A DNA stretch of 64,000 bases from QYQD01 sp040755415 (lineage in GTDB: Bacteria > Desulfobacterota > QYQD01), in the NCBI GenBank assembly GCA_040755415.1, contig JBFMAZ010000022.1:95575-159574 (forward strand), read 5' to 3'. Both the position numbers and the translations under genes were made by a program. This document shows, piece by piece, positions 45,501 to 53,288 of the stretch. Each line of letters opens with the position of its first letter. Position 1 is the stretch's first letter. The notes under the pieces are model-generated. The model did no database searches. It worked only from the letters and a program-made list of their open reading frames with translations, and was not told where the DNA came from.

Positions 45501-45602
45501 GTTGGCAGCGTCAAGGGCTGACTGCATTCCAGAAATACCGCCGCCGACCACGACTATAGCCCCGCTCTTTCCGGCTATATCCAATGTACCCTGCCTGATC
45601 AT
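42540..45602 (-). CDS. hdrA: HdrA-like flavin electron-transfer protein, duplicated architecture (hdrA2)
   Basis: About 1020 residues from the ATG at 45602; an in-frame TTG at 45647 is possible but less HdrA-like. The layout equals hdrA1: FAD site IVVVGGGISGMQSALDAANSG, TNDCSTCMLSPKLIE, CIGCGLCASKCPKK, then VGIFVCHCGINIAGVIDV-like IGVFVCHCGINIAGVIDV, a second FAD site (VVGGGVAGLTAALTLAENG) and the C-terminal CILCLTCVRTCPYG and CQGCGNCASACPRG. It lies with hdrB and hdrC2 upstream and mvhD-b downstream, forming a complete HdrABC-MvhD set. Confidence 0.94.
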   Translation of the reverse strand: MIRQGTLDIAGKSGAIVVVGGGISGMQSALDAANSGFKVYLVEERPSIGGVMAQLDKTFPTNDCSTCMLSPKLIEVAKNPNIEILSYAEVLDIRGNPGDFQVSIRKKARYVDAQKCIGCGLCASKCPKKVADEFNQGLGQRKAIYLTFAQAIPLVYTIDKESCIYFQKGRCRACEKFCPNKAVDFEQQDEVIGIEAGAVILAPGFETFDARLKGEYGYGRYANVLTSLDYERILSAGGPFGGHIQRPSDGCVPKKIAWIQCVGSRDATVGCEYCSYVCCMYATKQALISRDHDHEIEPTIFYIDIRAQGKGFDRYYERARCEGGVRYIRSMVSKVVENTRDKTLEISYVDASGQIQTEVFDLVILSVGLRPNSGFQALAGKLGIALNEFGFCRTLPLDLVSTSREGLFVSGAFQSPKDIPDTVIQASSAAGAAACLLAEARGTMIKEKVYPEEKQVVGHAPRIGVFVCHCGINIAGVIDVRAVAEYSRSLPGVVYATDYLFTCSTDSQQEMKKAIEEHGLNRVVVASCSPRTHEALFQETLREAGLNKYLFEMANIRDQASWVHAGQGEAATTKAKDLVRMSVARAGRLEPLSDTSFEVIPKALVVGGGVAGLTAALTLAENGYETCLVERSDELGGNARFIHYTEDGASPAGYVAGLIENIKKHPLVTVYTRANVVDCSGHIGHFKSRISADGEVHTVSYGAAIIATGGEEYKPQEYLYGSNDRVLTQREFEQQLAAGANELRGIKNVAMIQCVGSRDETHPYCSRTCCTAAIKNSRKLKALNPHSNIYILFRDMRTFAFKEVFYKKAREEGIRFIRYEPERRPRVIERDGKLTVNVYDQNLGTELEIEVERLVLSAAIRPHPWSFELANVLKLPLDQDGFFMEAHLKLRPLDFVNAGFFLCGLAHGPKFVDESIAQAKGAVSRACTILSKKKMFAGGDVAQVDAEKCILCLTCVRTCPYGVPRVDEEEGVIVIDAAACQGCGNCASACPRGAIVVGHNTEEQYIAKISALYRLDAAAG

Positions 45603-45718
45603 TACGACTCTGCGTTCCTTCTCTTGTATCTCAAAACCTGGCCACAAGCGCTACTTGGCCGAAAATCCCATGGTATCATATCGAAATGTTTCCCTCCGCC
45701 CACTCCATGGCCCAGCAG

Positions 45719-46549
45719 CTAAGCCGCTATCCCTGCTTCATTAAGCAACCTGGCCGGGTCAACAAAATGGCGCGCAAACCATGTCCCGGCATCTCCATGC
45801 CCCATAGCCAAACCGACCAATTCCGTAAAATACAGGACGGGGAGGTAATAGGCGGTCTTCCGGGCATGACTGATCCTGTCCTGGTACATATCCAGATTGG
45901 CCTGGCACATCTGACAGGAAACCGCTATGCAATTAGCGCCAGACTGAATCGCCCTTTTATAGAGTTTTCCCACCAGGTCAAAAACCAAATCGGGTCTATC
46001 AATAGCATGACTCGCACCGCAACAATCCGTCTTATGAGACCAGGGAATCACTTCTACGCCGAGACGCTCCAAAATATTATCCATACTCATGGGGTTTTCA
46101 CAGTCCGCAACATCGGTAACCCTGGGCGGCCGGCTGGACATACAACCATAGTAACAGACGGCCTTGAGACCAGAGAGAGGCCTGGTCACTTTTGATTCGA
46201 TCTCAGCCAGAATCTCGTCCCGCCCCATATAGTCCGCCAGGTCCCATATCTTGATACGCCCCTTTATATGAGCCCGCGCCTTTTCCGCGGTCTTAAGCCG
46301 GTTATAACAAAGCGGGCACGGCACCACCATATCCCGGCCTACCCGCTCCGCTATAATCAGATTTCTCTCCGAAAGGGCGATCGCTGCCTTATGATTGATA
46401 CTATGAGCAGAGCTGGCCCCACAACAATTCCAATCCGGCAATTCCTCTAATCCAATACCCAATCCCTGGCACACCGCATGGATTGATTCTCTGTAGTCTC
46501 TGGCCGTGCCCTCCAGGGAACAACCGGGATAATAGCTTACATCCTTCAT
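45719..46549 (-). CDS. hdrB: HdrB-like subunit with two CCG domains
   Basis: A 276-residue protein with two cysteine-rich CCG domains: YYPGCSLEG, WNCCGASSAH, VPCPLCYNRL and then VCYYGCMSSR, TDCCGASHA, VSCQMCQANL. In HdrB these hold two noncubane [4Fe-4S] clusters that reduce a disulfide. Bacteria with this locus lack the methanogen coenzymes, so the site may act only in electron transfer or on another thiol compound. It follows hdrC2 by nine bases. Confidence 0.95.
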   Translation of the reverse strand: MKDVSYYPGCSLEGTARDYRESIHAVCQGLGIGLEELPDWNCCGASSAHSINHKAAIALSERNLIIAERVGRDMVVPCPLCYNRLKTAEKARAHIKGRIKIWDLADYMGRDEILAEIESKVTRPLSGLKAVCYYGCMSSRPPRVTDVADCENPMSMDNILERLGVEVIPWSHKTDCCGASHAIDRPDLVFDLVGKLYKRAIQSGANCIAVSCQMCQANLDMYQDRISHARKTAYYLPVLYFTELVGLAMGHGDAGTWFARHFVDPARLLNEAGIAA

Positions 46550-46558
46550 ATCTTCCTG

Positions 46559-47116
46559 TTACTTCAAGATCTCCCTTATATCTCTCTTGCCTTTTATCCC
46601 CTTTGGGAAAAGGGGCATCCGTCCCTTCTTGAACATGATCCAACCCAGAGCGAGGTCTTCGAGTATGGATTTGTCCTCCAGCTTCCTCTTTAGCTCCCCA
46701 CTCGCCACCATATAACTTTTCATCAAACCAGCCTCAAAGACGCGCCCCCGCTTCCTTATTTCATCCATAAATACCCGGTGGAAGATATAAGTATTTGGCT
46801 GCGGTATGTCGAACCCCATCTTGATAGACGTCTCCTTCAGGTAATCCATAACACCGGCTACGTCCACACCGTTAGGGCAGCGTGTCGTACAGGTCTCACA
46901 GGACGAACAGACCCAAATTGTGGAACAGGTAAGGACTCTTTCCTGCTGTCCCATCTGAACCAGACGAATGACCTGATCAGGGTAGATATCCATAGCAAAG
47001 GTAAGCGGACAGCCGTTCGTACATTTCCTGCACTGGTAGCAGGATGAAAGCTGGATCCCGCTCTCGTCCTCTACCTCGTCAAGCCAGGCCGGATCTATAC
47101 GCATCGCGCTCTCCAT
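46559..47116 (-). CDS. hdrC: HdrC iron-sulfur protein (hdrC2)
   Basis: A 185-residue protein with SCYQCRKCTNGCPLTFA and CSSCETCTTRCPNGVD, the two [4Fe-4S] motifs of HdrC, separated by PDQVIRLVQMGQQE. It lies eight bases after metF3 and nine before hdrB, which fits a classical HdrC-HdrB pair linked to HdrA2. The C-terminus is basic (KKGRMPLFPKGIKGKRD). Confidence 0.95.
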   Translation of the reverse strand: MESAMRIDPAWLDEVEDESGIQLSSCYQCRKCTNGCPLTFAMDIYPDQVIRLVQMGQQERVLTCSTIWVCSSCETCTTRCPNGVDVAGVMDYLKETSIKMGFDIPQPNTYIFHRVFMDEIRKRGRVFEAGLMKSYMVASGELKRKLEDKSILEDLALGWIMFKKGRMPLFPKGIKGKRDIREILK

Positions 47117-47124
47117 ATGAACAT

Positions 47125-47997
47125 CTAAATTCCAGCCGCCTTGATGATATCGGGAATCTTCTCCTCATGCCCAGGGGCTGAGATGTGCACGCCATCGCAG
47201 AGTCCCTTTTCTCTCATCGCCCTGATAAGCCGGGCTGCTATCTCTACGCCCTTCTCACTACCGGCACCCTCAATCTCTGCCAGAAGAGCATCCGGGACAA
47301 AGAGACCCGGATAACGGCCCTCCCTGTATTTAGAAACCTCGTCGGGCACCAGAAAACGGACACCAGCCAGCAGTTTGACCCCTTTTTCTCTGGCCTCATT
47401 CACAAACGGTGCGAGATTATCCAGGTTAAAAACCGGGTGGGTCTGGATAAAGTCCACCCCGACCCGAAGTTTTTTCTGAAACTTGAGAAACTGCGGCGGC
47501 AGAGGATCGGACTCCGGATTGGCCACGGCCCCCATACAAAACTCAGGGCGGCCGGATAGCGCATGTCCGGCCATATCCCGGCCATGGGTCAATTCGTGAA
47601 CCGCCCCTAAAAGCTGAACCGAGTCCAGGTCATGAACCGGCAGGGCATCGATATGGTCGCCAAAAGAAACATGATCTCCGCTGACACAGAGTATATTTTT
47701 TATACCCAAAGAGGCCGCCCCCAACAGGTCGGACTGGAGGGCTATCCGGTTCCGGTCACGGCAACTGACGTGCAGAATGGGTTCCCCCCCTCCATCCAAT
47801 ATCAACCGGCAAACGGCCCACGGACTCATGCACATAACCGATCGTGGATTGTCCGCTACGCCGAAGGCGTCCGCCACGTCCTTCAGGTTTTGCATGGTGG
47901 ATATGATTGCGCTGGTATCAGTCCCCTTTGGCGGTGTCACTTCCACCGTCAATAGAAACTCTCCTGACACCAGGGCCTCTTTAAACGATCTCTTCAT
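47125..47997 (-). CDS. metF: Methylene-tetrahydrofolate reductase, MetF subunit (pair 3)
   Basis: A 290-residue MetF with LLTVEVTPPKGTDTSAI, VADNPRSVMCMSPWAVCRLI, VSCRDRNRIALQSDLLGAAS and VSGDHVSFGDHIDALPVHD. It starts two bases after the metV3 stop. It is the most divergent of the three copies in the C-terminal half (VRFLVPDEVSKYREGRYPG instead of the IPIKS-type segment of pair 2). Confidence 0.94.
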   Translation of the reverse strand: MKRSFKEALVSGEFLLTVEVTPPKGTDTSAIISTMQNLKDVADAFGVADNPRSVMCMSPWAVCRLILDGGGEPILHVSCRDRNRIALQSDLLGAASLGIKNILCVSGDHVSFGDHIDALPVHDLDSVQLLGAVHELTHGRDMAGHALSGRPEFCMGAVANPESDPLPPQFLKFQKKLRVGVDFIQTHPVFNLDNLAPFVNEAREKGVKLLAGVRFLVPDEVSKYREGRYPGLFVPDALLAEIEGAGSEKGVEIAARLIRAMREKGLCDGVHISAPGHEEKIPDIIKAAGI

Positions 47998-47999
47998 CT

Positions 48000-48674
48000 T
48001 TATTGAATCCGCCTGTAGGCCGGATGGACCGCCGTGGCCGGGTGCATACCCCTAGCGTCTTTTCGGCCAGGGATTATCCGGGTGATATCCTCCAATCTAC
48101 CCCGGGCAGCCAGGCGTTCGTATATCTTTGCCCAGGCGCAGTCTACATCAGGATTTACTTCGCACTTTCCATGTCTTGTCCCGCCGCACGGACCGTTTAA
48201 GAGGCCCTTGGCGCACATGGTGACCGGACAGATACCGGCCGTCTCGCCCAGCACGCAATTCCCGCAAGACCGACACCGCTCCGTCCACACCCCCAGTCCT
48301 TCCGCTACGCCAATAAAAACAGTATTGAGAGCCGGAACCACCACCTTGGAGTCATACACCTCCGCCAGCAACTGAACACCTGCCCCGCAGGCCATGGAGA
48401 TAATAGCATCGTAACCGGCCACATCTACATTGCGGCCCAAATCGACCAGAAACTCCCGGTCACACTGTCTCTCTACCGTGGCCTTATCAAACTGTGTCGC
48501 ATGGCCGCTTAACCTCGAAGCCATATATAATTGAGAAGCAAGTATGGCCGCCTCTTTTTCCCCGCCCGCCAGACATACGGCAACACAGGTACCGCAACCG
48601 ACGATCAGGACCTTTTTGCAGCCGTCAACAAATCCCTTGATTTCAGTAAAGGGCTTTCTCGATGCAACAATCAC
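48000..48674 (-). CDS. metV: MetV iron-sulfur subunit of methylene-THF reductase (pair 3)
   Basis: A 224-residue MetV with VLIVGCGTCVAVCLAGG, CRSCGNCVLGETAGICPVTMC and LLNGPCGGTRHGKCEV. It lies 14 bases after hdrC3. The neighbours hdrA3, mvhD-c and hdrC3 upstream make up the third Hdr/Mvh-MetVF module. Confidence 0.94.
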   Translation of the reverse strand: MIVASRKPFTEIKGFVDGCKKVLIVGCGTCVAVCLAGGEKEAAILASQLYMASRLSGHATQFDKATVERQCDREFLVDLGRNVDVAGYDAIISMACGAGVQLLAEVYDSKVVVPALNTVFIGVAEGLGVWTERCRSCGNCVLGETAGICPVTMCAKGLLNGPCGGTRHGKCEVNPDVDCAWAKIYERLAARGRLEDITRIIPGRKDARGMHPATAVHPAYRRIQ

Positions 48675-48688
48675 GAATCAAGCCTCTC

Positions 48689-49264
48689 CTACGCCGCTAA
48701 CATCGCGTCTTGTGCTTTGATAACAATAGCCCCACGCGGGCATTCAGCCGTACAGAGGCCACAGGCCCGGCATTTCAGCGGATCAACCTGGACAAGGGCC
48801 CGTCTCTTCTTTTCCCTGTAAATGGCCTCGAACGGGCAGACACGGGAACAGGTCAGACATCCGGCACAGCGTCCACCTTTTATCGTAGCCACCTTGCCCC
48901 ACCCTTGCAGGGTAGGAACATCAACATATCTTCCTTCCACTGCCATCCGCCGCAGGGCGTCAATGACCGTACTCATCCGAACGCCCTGGGGACAGGCAAA
49001 CTGGCAGGTATCACAATGGGTGCAATGCCAAATCATTTCCGAAGAAAGAAGCCTTTGCTTAAGGCCCAAGATGACCATGTGGACAATTTTTCGCGGGTCA
49101 TAACCGGAATTTTCCCTGCTCACCGGACAGATGCCGGTACAGGTTCCGCAGGCAAAACAGCGTCTGATATCCTCAGCGCCCGGGATATCTGCCAATAAAA
49201 ACTTAAAATCCGGGTCCAGACTTTCTTCGCCGATTGTCACCAATCCCGTTCCCAAGATTATCAC
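48689..49264 (-). CDS. hdrC: HdrC-like protein fused to a two-cluster ferredoxin (hdrC3)
   Basis: A 191-residue protein. The first part is HdrC (CFACGTCTGICPVSR, DPRKIVHMVILGLK, CTHCDTCQFACPQG). The C-terminal 60 residues add a ferredoxin with GGRCAGCLTCSRVCPFEAIY and CRACGLCTAECPRGA, giving four [4Fe-4S] motifs in one chain. HdrC1 and HdrC2 lack this addition. It probably provides a longer wire between HdrA3/MvhD-c and MetV3. Confidence 0.93.
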   Translation of the reverse strand: MIILGTGLVTIGEESLDPDFKFLLADIPGAEDIRRCFACGTCTGICPVSRENSGYDPRKIVHMVILGLKQRLLSSEMIWHCTHCDTCQFACPQGVRMSTVIDALRRMAVEGRYVDVPTLQGWGKVATIKGGRCAGCLTCSRVCPFEAIYREKKRRALVQVDPLKCRACGLCTAECPRGAIVIKAQDAMLAA

Positions 49265-49283
49265 CTATCAGGCCCATGCCGGT

Positions 49284-50045
49284 TCAGACCAGCATCCAGC
49301 GCCCATCCTTTTCAGAGGCTTGTCCCCTTTTCCCGAGTTTACCCAGGTAATCCGTAATCTCATCGGCTGGCAAGCCCACCTTTTCAGCCAGCTCAGACGC
49401 ACTGAGTGGTCCCTGTTGCTTCAGTCTGAGCATTACCTCCTGGCCACCCACCTCGGATCGCACGGTTGAACCCAGCTTTTCGCTGATTTTTTGTCTTATG
49501 ACCTCGAGGTTATAATCGCCTTCTTTTCTAAAGTCTTTGGCTAAATTTCCGAGCCCTGCCCTTAACTTCATGGCTTCTACGGCCGACCGGGCTGCAGATA
49601 ACTTAAGCAGCAACTCGTCCCTGTCCTTTCCTTCAACCTGGCCTACCGGCCCCATTTCTTTTATCTTGTTCGTAAAGGCAGTTATGAGGCTCGCAAAACG
49701 CGGGGCCTCAGCGGCCGATGCCCATTCGAGGGAAAAACGCCCGGGGGTTACCCCTGCCCCCTCAAGAATAGTATGAACCAGCTCTCCCGTTAGCATTGCA
49801 TCATAATTACCAACCTGGTAATGACACTCGCCAGGGTGTCAGCCGCCTACAAAGATGCCATCTGCCCCGCAGGTAAAACCTTCCAGGACAAACACAGGAT
49901 CGAGCCGTCCTGTGCACATAATCCTTATGGTGCGCAAACTGGCCGGATACTGGTAACGGCTAACCCCTGCCGAATCTGCTGCTGCATAACAGCACCAGTT
50001 GCAGAGAAAGCCGAGTATCTTCGGTTTGAAGGAATCCTGATCCAT
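49284..50045 (-). CDS. mvhD: MvhD-type selenoprotein fused to a winged-helix-like domain (mvhD-c)
   Basis: A 253-residue frame if the TGA at 49841-49839 is read as selenocysteine (residue 69). AGGAGGT precedes the ATG at 50045. The N-terminal MvhD part keeps FLCNWCCYAAADSAG and IMCTGR, then reads GIFVGG, Sec, HPGECHYQVGNYDA, so Sec replaces the first cysteine of the family's GGCxxGxCH motif. After about residue 150 comes a helical linker and a C-terminal domain (about 200-253) with LKQQGPLSASELAEKVGLPA and EITDYLGKLGKRG, which resembles a winged helix. The other two MvhD copies lack it. Confidence 0.88.
49806..49841 (-). promoter_or_regulatory. Sec codon and SECIS-like hairpin of mvhD-c
   Basis: TGA at 49841-49839, then 16 bases, then stem ATTACC (49822-49817), loop AGGTT and stem GGTAAT (49811-49806), six perfect pairs. 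The loop carries the GGT expected for SelB binding. Confidence 0.8.
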
Positions 50046-50059
50046 CTTACCTCCTAAAA

Positions 50060-50209
50060 CAAATCCGAATATCGAATGTCGAAATCCGAAACAAATCCGA
50101 AATCCAAATATCAAAATTAGAAACGGCTATTCTAACTTCTTGTTTTGATCTTTATACATTCTTTCATTTGAATTTGTTTCGAGTTTCGTGCTTCGAATTT
50201 CGAATTTTA
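50060..50209. repeat. Long imperfect hairpin repeat (family E, copy 3)
   Basis: Arms aaatccgaatatcgaatgtc / gaaatccgaaacaaatccga and aatttgtttcgagtttcgtg / cttcgaatttcgaatttt pair imperfectly. It fills the gap between hdrA3 and mvhD-c. Same family as 26971-27124 and 32161-32321. Confidence 0.7.
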
Positions 50210-50212
50210 TCA

Positions 50213-53200
50213 TCAACATTGTCCGAAAGCCCTTATCTGGGCCATTATTGCCTCATTGGTAAATCTTCCCATGGAGATGGCCATGGTTGGGCAGTGTGAG
50301 GCGCATATCCCGCAGCCCTTGCATGAGGCAGTGATAGTCTCTGCCTTTTTCTTCTTGTCAACCTTAATTAACTGGATAGCCTTATACGGGCAAAGGCTTT
50401 CACAAATCCCGCACCCGATGCATTTTCCCTTATCCACGCTGGAAACCACTGGTTCTACGGCCACATAACCCTTGGCCAGCGGGATACACGCCTTGCCGGC
50501 CGCCGCCTGCGCCTGGCTAATGGACTCATCAATAGGTTTGGGTGAGTGGGCGAGTCCGCAGACATAAACTCCGGCTACAGCCATTTCCACGGGGCGCAGC
50601 TTGACATGGGCCTCCAGAAAGAAGTTTTCCTGCGTAAGGGGGACCTTGAGGAGCCTTGCCAGCCCTTCCACCTCGTTAGGGACAATACCGACACCGAGGG
50701 CCACCAGATCAGGTTGTAAGCGGACCTTCTCGCCTAGCAGCATATCCGTAAATTCGACCTGAATGGTGTCCCCATCCTGCGACATCTGCGGCGGATTGGA
50801 CCTCTCGTATTCTACGAAGACCACGCCCAGTTCCCTGGCCTGGCGATAGTAATCCTCCATGAACCCGTAGGTCCGTATGTCCCGGTAAAGGACATAGATG
50901 TTTGCCTTCGGATTCAATTCCTTGAGCCGGATAGCGTTCTTTACAGCCTGGCTGCAACATATCTTGCTGCAATAAGCCAGGTCGTCTCCCCGCGAACCGA
51001 CACACTGAATCATCACCACTTCGTTTATTTTTTTAGCCTCTCCCGGTGATGTGAGGACGTTCTCCAGCTCATTCTGTGTAACCACCCGCCTTGATTGTCC
51101 GTACAGATATCTTTGGACATGGTGTTCCCGGCCACCGGTGGCAATAACTATGACACCATGCTCGACCACGTCTCTGCCTGCTGGTCCAGACAGCGTAGTT
51201 GCAAAATTACCTATGTAACCCGAGACATCTTCCACCTCGGTACTGGTATAAACATGGATAAGGGGATGATTCCTCACCCGGGCCTCGGTCTCTCTGAGTA
51301 ACTCTTGCGGGTCTTCACCGCTGAGGGTGTAACGTATATGCCGCAAGTTACCGCCAAGCTCTCCTGACTTCTCCACCAGAAAACACTCGAACCCCTGTTC
51401 GGCAATACTGAGCACCGTTGTCATGCCGGCCATACCACCACCGATTACCAGGGCGCGTGGGATAACGGGTACCGTCTGTTCCGGAAGAGGATAAAGGAGC
51501 CGTGACTTGGCCACGGCCATACGCACCAGGTCTTTGGCTTTAGCCGTAGCCTCTTCCGGCACCAAGGCATGTACCCATGAGCATTGATCTCTGATATTGG
51601 CCATTTCAAAAAGGCAACGGTTCAGTCCAATATCTTTTAAGGTCTCCTGAAACGTCGGCTCATGGGTCCGGGGAGTACAAGCGGCCACTACTACGCGGTT
51701 CAGGTTGTGTTCCTTGATCATATCCTTTATGACATTCTGGCTATCCTGAGAACAGGCGTAGATACTGCCATCTGCAAACACCACATCAGGCAGTGTACGC
51801 GCATACTCAACCACCTCTTGAATATTCACTACACCGGCAATATTAATCCCACAGTGACAGACAAAAACCCCGATGCGAGGCTCATCGGTTATCTCCATCT
51901 CCGGCGGGTACTCCTTTTTGATCACCTCGGTACCACGAGCCACATGCAATATCTCGGCTGCCGCGGCTGCCGAGCCGCTGGCCTGCATTACACTCTCCGG
52001 GATATCTTTTGGCCCCTGAAAGGCACCGGCCACGAAAACGCCTTTCCGTGTGGTATTGAGGGGTAAGAAGGCCCGGCTCCGGCAAAAATCATACTGATTC
52101 AACTTGACACCAACTGCCCTGGACAGGGGCTGGACATCTTCCGGAGACTCAAGTCCTACGGAAAGGACAACCATATCAAAGTCCTCTTCCTTGCGCTGAC
52201 CGCTCCGGTCTGCATAAATAAGTCTCAGCCGGCCCTCTCTCTCAAAGACATCGGCCACCCTGCTCCGAATAAACTTTATATTATGCTGGTCGCGGGCCCT
52301 CTGCCGACTGGCATCAAAGCCCTTGCCCTGAGTACGCATGTCCATATAAAATATACTAATATCCAGATCAGGGGCATGCTCCCGGGCAACCGTGGCCTCC
52401 TTGATGGAGTACATGCAACAGACGGAAGAGCAATACCCGTTGCCGGAAGTAAGGTCTCTCGATCCTATGCACTGCAGGAAAGCGATCCTCTTGGGGTGTT
52501 TTCCGTCGGACGGCCTTATTATTTCTCCCTTTGAAGGCCCGGAGGCGCACATAATCCTTTCAAATTCAAGACTGGTCACGACGTCGGGGAAACGTCCGTA
52601 GCCATAGCGCGAAAGGACCTCGTCAGAAATCCGGCCAAACCCGGGAGCAAGTATTAGTGCTCCCACGTTGAGATCCAGCCATTCTTCTTTCTGGCTGAAG
52701 TCTATGGCCTTGGCCTGGCAGGTGGGCACACAGATCTGGCAGGTCTCATAGTTGAGGAACAGACATTTCTTAGGATCAATATAAAAGCTCGTCGGAATAG
52801 CCTGGGGGTAATCTTTATGAGGGGCTTTGGTTATAGCCAGCCCTTCATTGTAGCCGTCTGTAACAAAGACCGGACAATACATGGTACAATCGCCACAAGC
52901 TGTACACAAATCTTCATTTATAAAACGCGGCTGGCGATGTACCCGGGCCATAAAGCTTCCAGCCTCACCCTCTAAGGATTCAAGCGTGGTGTTTGTCAAT
53001 ACCTTTATGTTTGGAGACCGACCGGCCTCAACCAATTTGGGCGCCAGGATTCAGAGCGCGCAGTCATTGGTTGGAAAGGTCTTGTCGAGACGGGCCATCG
53101 CCCCACCAATGGAGGCCGACTTTTCTACCAGATAGACATAAAAACCCATCTCGGCAAGGTCAAGGGCGGCCTGGACACCAGCCACACCGCCCCCGAGTAC

Positions 53201-53272
53201 CAATACGGAACCCCTTATACTCTCTTCTTGCTTCATATCTTCTTTCCCGAAGTTCATCTTAATAACTTTCAT
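50213..53272 (-). CDS. hdrA: HdrA-like flavin electron-transfer selenoprotein (hdrA3)
   Basis: A 1019-residue frame if the TGA at 53053-53051 is read as selenocysteine (residue 74, counted from the ATG at 53272; ATGs at 53257 and 53236 are alternatives). The context is RLDKTFPTNDCAL, Sec, ILAPKLVEAGR; HdrA1 and HdrA2 have CxxC here. Further downstream are CTACGDCTMYCPVF, VFVCHCGINIAGVV, the second FAD site VIGGGMAGMTTVLSIAEQG, and the C-terminal CIGCGICESLCPYK and CKGCGICASHCPTM. Architecture and length equal the two paralogues. It follows the HdrD-like gene by 16 bases and is followed by a repeat and mvhD-c. Confidence 0.9.
53011..53053 (-). promoter_or_regulatory. Sec codon and SECIS-like hairpin of hdrA3
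   Basis: TGA at 53053-53051. A hairpin follows with TTG/CAA outer pairs, stem GAGGCC (53029-53024), loop GGTC and stem GGTCTC (53019-53014). The loop lies 27 bases from the TGA, at the longer side of the bacterial range. Confidence 0.78.
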
Positions 53273-53288
53273 ACGTAATTTGGTTTTC

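Noticed and set aside
53036..53053. hdrA3 as a pseudogene disrupted by a nonsense mutation
   Set aside because: A single TGA at a conserved Cys codon with full collinearity on both sides fits Sec better; three other genes in the cluster show the same pattern and none has TAA or TAG.
21728..53272. Genetic code in which TGA is generally recoded
   Set aside because: TGA ends mreB, the inositol-phosphatase-family gene and hdrA1 at the expected places, so only specific TGA codons are read through.
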